Positions 42,231-50,776 of a stretch of DNA of 64,000 bases are shown here, in pieces. The stretch's first letter is position 1; each line of letters begins with the position of its first letter. Below the pieces are notes generated by a model. It had not been told where the DNA came from. It searched no databases and was given only the letters and a program-made list of their open reading frames with translations. The DNA comes from Christensenellaceae bacterium. Lineage in GTDB: Bacteria > Bacillota > Clostridia > Christensenellales > Borkfalkiaceae. The stretch lies in assembly GCA_948890655.1 (NCBI GenBank), contig CAQTYU010000001.1, positions 1-64,000 on the forward strand, in the 5' to 3' direction. A program made the translations under genes and the position numbers.

Positions 42231-42406
42231 TTTATCACCGTTCGATTATAATATCGTAAAAAAATATAAATTCGTTTACCGTTTAATTATTCTGTAATTA
42301 ACGCGGCAACGTCAACGTTTTTATTTTATCATAAAAGCATTTATAAATCAAGTATTGTTTTTAATATTTTATACTTAATATATACATTCAACGTTATATT
42401 ATCACC

Positions 42407-42435
42407 TTGACATTTTATTGCTTTGGGAGTATACT
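42407..42435 (+). promoter_or_regulatory. Leaderless promoter of O-antigen-ligase-like gene
   Basis: TTGACA (42407-42412), exact 17-bp spacer, TATACT (42430-42435). The ATG at 42445 begins nine nt later, so the leader is at most a few nt. An in-frame TTG at 42418 lies within the spacer and cannot be the start. Confidence 0.8.
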
Positions 42436-42444
42436 TTTCACAGT

Positions 42445-43875
42445 ATGGAAACGTTATTCGGAAAGATAAAACGCAGTAAAGCGTTGGATATATTAAAAAA
42501 CGTAATATCGTCGAAATTTTTTCCTTTTTCGACCGCGGCGGTTTTTCTTGCCTGCTATTATCTTGGTTGGGATATAGTAGCCATATATTATCTTGGAATA
42601 GTTACTATACTTATACTTTTACTTTTAGACGATATCAGCCCTTTGATTTCCCAGCTGTTATTCCTTAATTTGTTCGTATCGCTTAAAAACGTGGGCGCAG
42701 GATCGGCGGACGGCTACGACTATTATTCGCAGACGGCTATAATCGTGCAGATGGCGGTATTCGCCGTGCTTGCCATAGCCGCACTCGCTTATCGGCTTAT
42801 CGTTTGCTGTGTGAAGAAAAAATTTCGCATAACGCCCGTTTTCGTCGGGATATGCGCGTTATCGGTTGCGTTTATATTAAACGGGTTCGGAAGCGAATAC
42901 TCCACGCCCAATAACCTGCTTTTCGGATTCGTGATGTCCGCGCTGATTTTGGGGCTGTTCTCCGCAATAAAAGATAATATAGTAATAAATAAAAACTTCT
43001 TTGAGAGGATTGCTTACGGATTTATAGCCCTAAGCGTATTGCTTATAGTAGAGCTTGCCGTAGCGTACGCGACGTACGACGATTTGTTTGTAGACGGCGT
43101 TATTTGCAGGGGTGCGCTTTTCTTCGGGTGGGGAGGCTACAACACTTACGGGCTTTTGATAACCATGTGCCTACCCTCCGCCGTGTACCTTGCGGGCAGG
43201 AGCAAATACGGATATTCGTTTACCGTTTATTCCCTTCTCATTTTCGCAGCTTCATTGCTGTGTTGCAGCAGGCAGGCGATGGTAGTCGCAATGGCGGTTT
43301 ATCCTGTTTGTCTTATTATACTGTTCGTTAAAGGCAAGTACCGTATCCCCAATTTATGTATAGCTGCGGGCGCTGCCGTTGCCGGGATAGCGCTTATTTG
43401 CGTTTTCAGAGTGGAATTCGTTGCGGCGGTGAAAGCAATTTTCGATAACATATTCGTAAACGGTGAGCTAAACGGAAGCGGACGGTGGAATATTTGGAAA
43501 GAAGCGTTAGGTTATTTTAAAGATTATCCGCTTTTCGGCGCGGGATTTTATATACCCTACAGCTACTCTATGAACGCAATATTCTTGCCGCAGACCTGCC
43601 ACAACACCGTGCTTGAAATTATGGCGGCGTGCGGAATATTCGGGCTTGCCGCGTATATTTTACACAGGGTGCAGACCTTGATAAGCTTTTTCAAAAATAT
43701 TACGGTGGAACGGACTTTAATAGCTTTGACTGTTGCAGTTTTACTTTTAATGTCCCTTCTCGATATGCATATTTTCAACGTATTCCCTACGATAATTTAC
43801 GCGTGTCTTTTAGCCGCGCTTGTAAAGTCCGAAGAGAAAGCGCCGAAGCTTGGTTTACAAAAGGAAAAAGTTTAA
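42445..43875 (+). CDS. O-antigen ligase/polymerase-like membrane protein
   Basis: A 476-residue polytopic protein with about eleven hydrophobic segments and a large loop containing GRWNIWKEALGYFKDYPLFGAGF (in shortened form: GRWNIWKEAL and PLFGAGF) followed by CHNTVLEIMAACG, the Wzy_C/O-antigen ligase signature. It would join or polymerise lipid-linked oligosaccharides outside the membrane. It is the only plus-strand gene of the spoVAD element and has its own near-leaderless promoter. Wzy polymerase and WaaL-type ligase functions cannot be separated by sequence. Confidence 0.8.
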   Translation: METLFGKIKRSKALDILKNVISSKFFPFSTAAVFLACYYLGWDIVAIYYLGIVTILILLLLDDISPLISQLLFLNLFVSLKNVGAGSADGYDYYSQTAIIVQMAVFAVLAIAALAYRLIVCCVKKKFRITPVFVGICALSVAFILNGFGSEYSTPNNLLFGFVMSALILGLFSAIKDNIVINKNFFERIAYGFIALSVLLIVELAVAYATYDDLFVDGVICRGALFFGWGGYNTYGLLITMCLPSAVYLAGRSKYGYSFTVYSLLIFAASLLCCSRQAMVVAMAVYPVCLIILFVKGKYRIPNLCIAAGAAVAGIALICVFRVEFVAAVKAIFDNIFVNGELNGSGRWNIWKEALGYFKDYPLFGAGFYIPYSYSMNAIFLPQTCHNTVLEIMAACGIFGLAAYILHRVQTLISFFKNITVERTLIALTVAVLLLMSLLDMHIFNVFPTIIYACLLAALVKSEEKAPKLGLQKEKV

Positions 43876-43964
43876 TAGATAAAAAAGGCTTCCGTAAAGC
43901 ACAATTCCTATAGGGAATTAAATACTAAATTTTTAAGAGTTGTACTTTCAAACGAGAACAAAAA

Positions 43965-43992
43965 CTCTCGGACATTTCGTTCGAGAGCTTTT
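43965..43992 (+). terminator. Terminator downstream of the O-antigen-ligase-like gene
   Basis: Stem CTCTCG/CGAGAG (43965-43970 with 43982-43987) followed by CTTTTT. Confidence 0.65.
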
Positions 43993-44031
43993 TAAATACA
44001 CATTATTTTCAAAGATAAATTGAAATTTAAC

Positions 44032-44478
44032 TTACTTTCTTTTAGAATATTTTTCCTTTGCGTACTCATAAGCCTCTTGAATTAACGGCTTTAATCTTTC
44101 AAAGGTTATATCAGACGGATTGAGCGCACACACCCAACTCATCCAAGCGTAAACGGGGTGTGGCAATATTTTATCTGTTTGCGTAAAGTCATACGGCATA
44201 TCCACAATTCCGCCTTTTGACGGACGTGCAGGAACAAAGCCGAACATATTTATAAAAGTATTTTTACGAACACCTATATTTACACGATAAATATTCTCTC
44301 TATTCAAATCCGAACCTTTATCGTTATCGCCGTCTTTTTCTTTGACGGTTAAAATATAAATTCCTCGTTTTAGCGTATTATTCGGATTATAGAAAATTCC
44401 GTTCTCGCCCCAACTGCTTACTAAAACCGTGTCGGGTAAATTATTAAGGCAGTATTTGAGTATATCGTTAGGTTGCAT
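44032..44478 (-). CDS. DUF6194-like protein
   Basis: A 148-residue protein that resembles the DUF6194 group: an N-terminal NDILKYCLNNLPDTVLV helix, a central beta region with YRVNIGVRKNTFINMFGF, and the late phrase HPVYAWMSWVCALNP. This group is sometimes luciferase- or MmcQ-like in fold but has no known role. AGGAAAG precedes the ATG. It is the only gene inside a 0.8-kb segment with inverted ends, and its AT-rich codons differ from the neighbouring glycan genes, which suggests it arrived separately. Confidence 0.65.
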   Translation of the reverse strand: MQPNDILKYCLNNLPDTVLVSSWGENGIFYNPNNTLKRGIYILTVKEKDGDNDKGSDLNRENIYRVNIGVRKNTFINMFGFVPARPSKGGIVDMPYDFTQTDKILPHPVYAWMSWVCALNPSDITFERLKPLIQEAYEYAKEKYSKRK

Positions 44479-44590
44479 TTTATACTTTCCTAATGTAAAT
44501 TACTGTTTATCGTACAATCATTATATCACGAAAAATGAAAGAGCGCAACTGATTGAATTTTGCGGGAAATATAAAACATATCAATATCTC

Positions 44591-44612
44591 ACTAGGCTAC
44601 GAGTAGCCTAGT
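44591..44612. repeat. Perfect hairpin ACTAGGCTAC-GA-GTAGCCTAGT
   Basis: A 10-bp inverted repeat in the gap 44479-44728, within the candidate cassette. A second imperfect hairpin with AAATCTTTTT follows at 44638-44669 and looks like a plus-strand terminator. Confidence 0.5.
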
Positions 44613-44728
44613 TCGTCCACGAAAAAAAGTACAGAAAAGGCACAGCTTAATGCTATGCCTAAATCTTTTTATTTGCATTTTATTAAATTCCCTATGGGAA
44701 TTACCGTAACGGCGGAAGCCTTTTTAGT

Positions 44729-46561
44729 TTATCGGTTCTGTGGTTTATAGGTCGTTACGAGACGGGCGACCAAATTCTTCATATCGGGTGTTTCGTCGTA
44801 AGCTGCTTTCTTGAGTTCGCCGAGGGTAGCCCATAACTTTTCTTCGTCAAGTTCAATGGGATTTGCTATATTGATAAGCCCGTTGGGAGTTTTTTGCATC
44901 CCCTCTTCGTCCATAAGCCGTTCTTCGTACAGTTTTTCGCCGGGACGTAAACCCGTACAAACTATTTCGATATCTACGCCCGGCTCCAATCCGGAAAGCT
45001 TGATAAGATTATACGCTAAGTCGTAAATCTTTACCGGTTCGCCCATATCGAGCACGAAAATTTGTCCGCCCTGAGCGTAAGCGCCTGCCTGCAACACGAG
45101 CGATACCGCTTCGGGTATAGTCATAAAGTATCTGATTATGTCCTTATGGGTCACGGTTACGGGACCGCCCTCCGCTATCTGCCGTTCAAACAGAGGTATT
45201 ACCGAGCCGTTTGAACCGAGAACGTTACCGAAGCGTACCGCGACAAACTTAGTCTGCTTGCTGTGCTTGCCTATAGTCTGAACTATCATTTCGCAGATGC
45301 GCTTGGTTGCGCCCATTATATTGGTAGGGTTGACGGCTTTATCGGTTGAAATCTGTACGAAAACCTTTGAACCGAACTTATCCGCGCATCTTGCCATATT
45401 GAGCGTACCGAAAACATTATTTTTTACCGCTTCGTTGGGGCTGGTTTCCATAAGGGGAACGTGCTTGTGCGCCGCGGCGTTAAATACGATTTCCGGCGAA
45501 TACTTTTTAAAAACGTCCTCCATTTTGCCAACGTCTCTTATGCTTGCAATCAGCGTAAGAAGGTTAAGTTCGGGGTGACTGCGTTTAAGTTCTTGCTCTA
45601 TTTCGTAAGCGTTGTTTTCGTAAATATCCAAAATTATGAGTTGCTTCGGAGAGTGGGTTGCAATCTGGCGGCAAAGCTCGCTGCCTATAGACCCGCCGCC
45701 GCCCGTAACCAAAACTACGCGGTTTTCTATATAACCCATAATTTCATCAAGGTTGACCGTTATTTGGTCCCTGCCCAAAAGGTCGGATATCTGCACGTCG
45801 CGGAGCGCCGTAACGCTGGCGTCGCCGTTAACTATTTGATAAATGCCGGGGAGAGTTTTAACCTTACAGTTAGTTTGCTTGCATATCTCGTAAACGCGTT
45901 TTATATCGGCTTTGGGAGCTGACGGCATAGTAATTAAAATTTCGTGTATGCCGTATTTTTCAACCATTTGCGGAATTTGTTCGGTATCGCCGACGATTTT
46001 TACGTTGTAAATATTTTTGCCTATCTTATTGTGGTCGTCGTCCACTACGCATACAGGGTGATACGTTATTTTATCAGTGGTTAAAATTTCCCTTATAAGC
46101 ATAGTTCCGGCGTTACCGCCGCCTACTATCATGACCCTGACTTGGTTTACGTTTTTAGTTGAAAAAGAATATTTAACCGCGACATAAAGACGCTTGGAAA
46201 ATCTTACGATAAGCACGAAAACCGCTAAAATAGTTGCGTACGCGATGCAAACCCGCAGGTTAACCGTATCAAAAATAAACGAAAAACCTATATTTGCCGC
46301 AAGAATGCAAGCTGCCGCGCCTACGGTTTTTAAGGTGTCGACTATTCCTACCGAAGTAAACACAATAAAGTACAGCCTGAACAGCGCAATAAAGAGATAC
46401 CCAACGACGAGATTCATAAGGTACCAGTACAGAAGATCCAAACGGAATTCCACCGCACCGTTGGCGACTAAAAGCGACAGGAGTACGGACACCGTTATGG
46501 CGGCGAAATCGCATGCGGCGAGTATGCCTATTTCTTTGATTTTCTTGTATTTATTTTTCAT
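44729..46561 (-). CDS. CapD/FlaA1-type nucleotide-sugar dehydratase/epimerase
   Basis: A 610-residue membrane enzyme. Four N-terminal helices (about 10-110) and a first Rossmann-like region (about 140-250, VMIVGGGNAGTMLI) precede the catalytic extended SDR domain with VLVTGGGGSIGSELC (about 280-294). Known members (PglF, CapD) are UDP-GlcNAc 4,6-dehydratases that open the route to bacillosamine-type sugars. It is the last gene of the glycan operon that also has glmM and glmS, which supply the UDP-GlcNAc precursor. The exact product cannot be told. Confidence 0.87.
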   Translation of the reverse strand: MKNKYKKIKEIGILAACDFAAITVSVLLSLLVANGAVEFRLDLLYWYLMNLVVGYLFIALFRLYFIVFTSVGIVDTLKTVGAAACILAANIGFSFIFDTVNLRVCIAYATILAVFVLIVRFSKRLYVAVKYSFSTKNVNQVRVMIVGGGNAGTMLIREILTTDKITYHPVCVVDDDHNKIGKNIYNVKIVGDTEQIPQMVEKYGIHEILITMPSAPKADIKRVYEICKQTNCKVKTLPGIYQIVNGDASVTALRDVQISDLLGRDQITVNLDEIMGYIENRVVLVTGGGGSIGSELCRQIATHSPKQLIILDIYENNAYEIEQELKRSHPELNLLTLIASIRDVGKMEDVFKKYSPEIVFNAAAHKHVPLMETSPNEAVKNNVFGTLNMARCADKFGSKVFVQISTDKAVNPTNIMGATKRICEMIVQTIGKHSKQTKFVAVRFGNVLGSNGSVIPLFERQIAEGGPVTVTHKDIIRYFMTIPEAVSLVLQAGAYAQGGQIFVLDMGEPVKIYDLAYNLIKLSGLEPGVDIEIVCTGLRPGEKLYEERLMDEEGMQKTPNGLINIANPIELDEEKLWATLGELKKAAYDETPDMKNLVARLVTTYKPQNR

Positions 46562-46603
46562 TTATTTTTTTCCGATTTGAGTGAATTTGATAATTAAGCG
46601 TCA

Positions 46604-48436
46604 TTATTCGACGGTAACGCTCTTTGCAAGATTTCTTGGCTTGTCCACGTCGTTTCCGCGCAGTACGCTGAGATAGTACGCGAAAAACTGCAACGGTATT
46701 ACTGCAAGGCTGGCGATAAAATGCTCGTCCGAGTCAGGTATGCGGAACACAAAATCAAGGCTGTTTTCGGAAAGTTTTACGCTTTCGGCGGCGATTGCCG
46801 CAATCAAAGCCCCGCGGCTTGCGGTTTCGATTAAGTTGCTCAACGTCTTTTCAACAAGATTTTTCTGCGTTAATATACCGAGAACAAGGGTTCCGTCCTC
46901 TATTAAGCTGATTGTTCCGTGTTTAAGCTCGCCTGCGGCGTACGCTTCGGAATGAACGTAACTGATTTCTTTAAGTTTTAAGCTGCCCTCTATACAGACG
47001 GCGTAGTCCGTGCCTCTGCCTATAAAAAAAACGTCATTCCTATCCATGGTTTTTGCGGCAAACTTCTGGATAAGTTCCTTGCGGGACAAGAGATATTCTA
47101 TCTTTTCGGGAAGAGACAAAAGCTCTTTGAGAAGTTTAGCGTAATAATCTCCGTCAATTTGACCGTGCAGCTTTGCAAGTTTTATTGCAAAAGCGTAACA
47201 AGCGATAAGCTGTGCGCTGTACGCTTTAGTAGTGGCAACGGAGATTTCGGGACCTGCTTTCGTATAGAAAACGTAGTCCGCTTCACGGGCGATAGACGAC
47301 CCAACGACATTTACGATAGCTAAAGTTTTAAGCCCCTTTTCTCTGGCTGCTCTGACAGCCGCAAGCGTATCCGCGGTTTCTCCGCTTTGGCTTATAGCGA
47401 TAACGAGTTCGTCCGTCAATACGGGATTGCGGTAACGGAATTCGGAGGCAAGCTCGACCCTGACGGGAACGCGCGCCAAATCTTCCGTAACGTACTGCAT
47501 AACAACGCCTGCGTGATAAGCGGAACCGCAACCCACTACGACTATTCCGTTTATTTTTTTAAAATCGCCGTCGGAAAGCCCCACTTCGGAAAAGTCGAGT
47601 CCACCGTTACGGTAAATATAATTTAAAGTATCCTTTACTACTTTGGGCTGTTCGTGGATTTCTTTGAGCATAAAATGCTCATATCCGCCCTTTTCAGCCG
47701 CTTCGGCGTCCCAGCTTATTTCAACTATCTCTTTGGAAACCTCTTCGCCGTCAAGGTTATAAAACGTTACGCCGCCCTTTTCGAGACGGGCAATCTGCAT
47801 ATTGTCGACGTAGTAGACGCTTTTCGTATACTTTAATATCGCGGGAACGTCGGAAGCCAAAAACGCGTCGCCGCCAGCAACGCCGACTATCATGGGGCTG
47901 TCCTTCCTGATAGCGAAAATAGAGTCCGGATAATCTTTGTTAATAACTGCAAGCGCGTACGAACCCCTGACCCTGAGCGCGAACTCCGATATTGCGCGAA
48001 TGGGGTCGCCGTACTTTTTATAATAATAATCGACAAGTTTGGTAGCAACTTCCGTATCAGTCTGGGAATAAAAATTATAACCCTTTCTCGTTAACTTTTC
48101 TTTCAGCTCGGCATAATTTTCAATTATTCCGTTGTGGACCGCCGCAATGGTCTTTTCGTCGTTGCAATGAGGGTGAGCGTTATTTTCACTCGGCTCGCCG
48201 TGAGTTGCCCAACGCGTGTGTCCTATGCCGCAAACGCCGCTCAACGACTTGCCGCCTCGCGTCAGCTCTTCCAAAACTTTTAATCTGCCCTTTGCCTTAG
48301 CTATGTCTATTTCACCCTCAGGCGTCATAATTGCAAGACCGGCAGAATCGTAACCTCTGTACTCTAACTTCCTAAGTCCGTCCAAAAGAACGGGCGCAGC
48401 CTGTTTTTTACCTAAATATCCGACAATTCCGCACAT
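46604..48436 (-). CDS. glmS: Glutamine-fructose-6-phosphate transaminase (isomerising)
   Basis: First step toward UDP-GlcNAc: makes glucosamine 6-phosphate from fructose 6-phosphate and glutamine. The 610 residues start MCGIVGYLGKKQ with nucleophile Cys2; CNDEKTIAAVHNGIIEN is the glutaminase core. Two SIS domains follow (about 290-420 and 460-595), and the end PRNLAKSVTVE is the family C-terminus. GAGGAAAG precedes the ATG. There is no glmS ribozyme upstream: the gap to glmM is only 10 nt. It lies inside the spoVAD element although it is normally an essential gene. Confidence 0.96.
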   Translation of the reverse strand: MCGIVGYLGKKQAAPVLLDGLRKLEYRGYDSAGLAIMTPEGEIDIAKAKGRLKVLEELTRGGKSLSGVCGIGHTRWATHGEPSENNAHPHCNDEKTIAAVHNGIIENYAELKEKLTRKGYNFYSQTDTEVATKLVDYYYKKYGDPIRAISEFALRVRGSYALAVINKDYPDSIFAIRKDSPMIVGVAGGDAFLASDVPAILKYTKSVYYVDNMQIARLEKGGVTFYNLDGEEVSKEIVEISWDAEAAEKGGYEHFMLKEIHEQPKVVKDTLNYIYRNGGLDFSEVGLSDGDFKKINGIVVVGCGSAYHAGVVMQYVTEDLARVPVRVELASEFRYRNPVLTDELVIAISQSGETADTLAAVRAAREKGLKTLAIVNVVGSSIAREADYVFYTKAGPEISVATTKAYSAQLIACYAFAIKLAKLHGQIDGDYYAKLLKELLSLPEKIEYLLSRKELIQKFAAKTMDRNDVFFIGRGTDYAVCIEGSLKLKEISYVHSEAYAAGELKHGTISLIEDGTLVLGILTQKNLVEKTLSNLIETASRGALIAAIAAESVKLSENSLDFVFRIPDSDEHFIASLAVIPLQFFAYYLSVLRGNDVDKPRNLAKSVTVE

Positions 48437-48446
48437 TTAACTTTCC

Positions 48447-49835
48447 TCAATCCTGACAATATCCCTTTTTGCGCAGTACGGAAACGACTTCTTCCGCGCA
48501 CGACGAACAGAATTCCTTGCTTTCTGCCTCCACCATTACCCTAATAAGAGGTTCCGTTCCGGAAGGTCTTACGAGAATTCTGCCGCTCGTTTTCAATTTT
48601 TTTTCTACTTTTTTTATTGCCGCAACTACGTCCTTGTCATTTTGTGCTTTCTCCTTATCGGCAATACGGACGTTTACAAGCTCCTGCGGGTAAAAACGGA
48701 CGGGTTCGGCAAGTTTTGATAAGGGCTGTTTTTTTGCCATCATAACTTCCATAATTTTCAGGCTCGTCAGTATTCCGTCGCCAGTGGTAGCGTATTTTGA
48801 GAAAATTATATGCCCCGACTGTTCTCCGCCGAGCCTGTTGCCGTGAGCGGACATATATTCGTAAACGTATTTGTCGCCGACCGCCGTTTTTGCGTATTTA
48901 ATCCCTGCTGCGTCCAAAGCCTTGAAAAAACCGAAATTGGACATAACGGTCGCAACGACGGTATTGCTTACGAGCTTGTTGCGTTCTTTCATATACAGAC
49001 CGTAAATATACAGAATGTGGTCGCCCGTAACCGCGTTGCCGTTTTCGTCAACGCAAAGACATCTGTCCGCGTCTCCGTCGTAGGCAAAGCCTACGTCAAG
49101 ATTTTTATCTTTTACGAGCTTTTGCAACCCCTCCAAATGGGTAGAGCCTGCGTTTTCGTTTATGTTCAAGCCGTCCGGATGGGCGTTAATGACATACGTC
49201 GTTGCGCCGAGAGCCTCGAAAACCGATTTAGCTATATTCCAAGCGCTGCCGTTGGCGCAATCAAGCCCGACCTTCATTCCGCGGAAAGAGTACATACCGA
49301 GAGAAATGAGGTAGCCGATATAGCGGTTTCTGCCCGACGCATAGTCAACGGTTTTTCCTATATTTTCTTTAGTGGCGTAAGGAAGTTCGTCCCACTTCTT
49401 GCCGAAAACTTCAAGCTTTCCGTCAAGAAAGCTTTCGATAAGAAGAACTGTTCCTTCGTCCATCTTCTCGCCGTTTGTATTTATAAGCTTTATGCCGTTA
49501 TCAAAATAAGGGTTATGACTTGCCGAAATCATTATGCCGCAATCAAAACCGTCTATCCTTGAAATATAAGCGACGGACGGCGTCGTGGTAACGTGAAGCA
49601 TATAAGCGTCCGCACCCGACGCGGTAAGCCCGGCAATCAGGGTGTATTCAAACATATAGCTTGACCTGCGCGTGTCCTTGCCTATTACTATTCTGGGAGC
49701 GGACGCGTCGCCTGTGCGCCTTTTAAGTTCTCCGTAATACCAACCGAGGAACCGTCCCACTTTATATGCATGATCGGCGGTCAGCGTAACGTTTGCTTCG
49801 CCGCGAAAACCGTCCGTTCCGAAATATTTACCCAT
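48447..49835 (-). CDS. glmM: Phosphoglucosamine mutase
   Basis: Converts glucosamine 6-phosphate to glucosamine 1-phosphate. The 462-residue phosphohexomutase has the N-terminal GKYFGTDGFRGEAN, the phosphoserine loop MISASHNPYFDNG (about 103-115), the metal loop FAYDGDADRC (about 245-254), and the sugar loop GGEQSGHI, with RPSGTEP at the end. Length is typical. AGGAG precedes the ATG. It is between the hexapeptide-repeat gene and glmS in one operon, and is also inside the spoVAD element. Confidence 0.96.
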   Translation of the reverse strand: MGKYFGTDGFRGEANVTLTADHAYKVGRFLGWYYGELKRRTGDASAPRIVIGKDTRRSSYMFEYTLIAGLTASGADAYMLHVTTTPSVAYISRIDGFDCGIMISASHNPYFDNGIKLINTNGEKMDEGTVLLIESFLDGKLEVFGKKWDELPYATKENIGKTVDYASGRNRYIGYLISLGMYSFRGMKVGLDCANGSAWNIAKSVFEALGATTYVINAHPDGLNINENAGSTHLEGLQKLVKDKNLDVGFAYDGDADRCLCVDENGNAVTGDHILYIYGLYMKERNKLVSNTVVATVMSNFGFFKALDAAGIKYAKTAVGDKYVYEYMSAHGNRLGGEQSGHIIFSKYATTGDGILTSLKIMEVMMAKKQPLSKLAEPVRFYPQELVNVRIADKEKAQNDKDVVAAIKKVEKKLKTSGRILVRPSGTEPLIRVMVEAESKEFCSSCAEEVVSVLRKKGYCQD

Positions 49836-49878
49836 AGTACTCCTGAAAATTATTTCTTACGTATTCTCTTTAAAAAGA

Positions 49879-50538
49879 TTATATTCTCTTTTTTACTACT
49901 CTGCCGCCTGTCTTTAAAATGCTGTTTTCGGGAATTATTCCGCGAACGCAAGACAGCGGATAGACGGTAACGTTTCTTCCCGTTACGGTGCCGGGATTTA
50001 AAACGCTGTTACAGCCTATTTCCGTGAAGTCGCCCAAAAGTGCGCCGAGCTTCTTTAAACCCGTTTTTATTTCTATCCCCTCGCCCTTTACCGCAACCGG
50101 CGTTTTATCGGATTTGACGTTGGACGTTATCGAGCCTGCGCCCATGTGGGCTTTATATCCTAAAATACTGTCGCCGACGTAATTATAGTGCGGAACCTGA
50201 ACGCCGTCGAACAAAATTACGTTTTTAAGTTCGGTAGAGTTGCCAACCACGCAGCCGCAACCGATAAGCGCGCCGCCGCGCACGAACGCGCAGTGCCTTA
50301 CTTCCGAATTCGCGCCTACTATACAGGGGGCGCCGAGATGCGCCGTAGCGGCGACTTTTGCGCTTTTGTGAACCCAAACGTCAGTAGACACCTCCTCGTA
50401 CGAGTTACTATCGAGAGTTTTGCCTAATTCGATAATAAAATCTTTAAGCCCTGCCAAAGCCGTCCACGGGAACTCAAAGCCTTTAAGGTATTCCGCCGCC
50501 AAAGTATGAGTTAAATCAAACAATTCGTTAGTTTTCAA
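49879..50538 (-). CDS. Left-handed beta-helix (hexapeptide-repeat) protein, GlmU-C-like
   Basis: A 219-residue protein with hexapeptide repeats (LGAPCIVGANSEVRHCAFVRGGALIG and TEIGCNSVLNPGTVTGRNVTVYP, each given in short pieces) like the acetyltransferase half of GlmU and related UDP-sugar enzymes. The GlmU uridyltransferase domain is absent. It may acetylate glucosamine 1-phosphate or another sugar in the same operon as glmM and glmS. Start is TTG 50538 with GGAG eight nt upstream. It is the first gene after the strong promoter at 50613-50641. Confidence 0.75.
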   Translation of the reverse strand: MKTNELFDLTHTLAAEYLKGFEFPWTALAGLKDFIIELGKTLDSNSYEEVSTDVWVHKSAKVAATAHLGAPCIVGANSEVRHCAFVRGGALIGCGCVVGNSTELKNVILFDGVQVPHYNYVGDSILGYKAHMGAGSITSNVKSDKTPVAVKGEGIEIKTGLKKLGALLGDFTEIGCNSVLNPGTVTGRNVTVYPLSCVRGIIPENSILKTGGRVVKKRI

Positions 50539-50612
50539 TTATTCGCTCCGCTTAAAAAACCGTTATGTGCTAATAGATTTTATCTATTATTTTACGCAAA
50601 TAGCCAATAAAT

Positions 50613-50641
50613 ATTGTAACGCTTTTACCGAATAAAGTCAA
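50613..50641 (-). promoter_or_regulatory. Promoter of the glmM-glmS-capD operon
   Basis: Minus-strand TTGACT (50636-50641), 17-bp spacer, TACAAT (50613-50618). It lies within the element and so moves with the cargo. Confidence 0.85.
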
Positions 50642-50689
50642 TAGATACGACGTTAAAATGCGCATTTTGTCGCTTATTTGCACATAAAA

Positions 50690-50726
50690 CAAGCGCACGG
50701 CGTTAAATTAAAACTCCGTACGCTTG
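50690..50726 (-). terminator. Terminator after the spoVAD 5' part
   Basis: CAAGCGTACGG and CCGTGCGCTTG (minus strand) pair over 11 bp with one wobble and are followed by TTTTATGT. It ends transcripts from the spoVA promoter before they enter the cargo. Confidence 0.7.
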
Positions 50727-50776
50727 CTTTAAGGCAACTTGCATCGTCCTCCATTTAGTTTTATCGCGTTAAAGTT

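Larger units (their letters stand above)
43903..44702. mobile_element. Candidate 0.8-kb cassette with inverted ends, inserted in a terminator
   Basis: Ends AATTCCTATAGGGAATTAAATA (split: 43903-43919 plus AAATA) and, inverted, 44686-44702 plus TTTAATA match at most positions. Outside them AAAAAAGGCTTCCG (43881-43894) and CGGAAGCCTTTTT (44713-44725) are the two arms of one terminator hairpin that would close between the convergent neighbours if the 0.8 kb were absent. Inside is one DUF6194-like gene and a 10-bp hairpin (44591-44612). No transposase is present, so a passive or trans-mobilised unit is proposed. Confidence 0.5.

Noticed and set aside
48437..48446. glmS ribozyme upstream of glmS
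   Set aside because: The gap between glmM and glmS is only 10 nt, far too short for the ribozyme.
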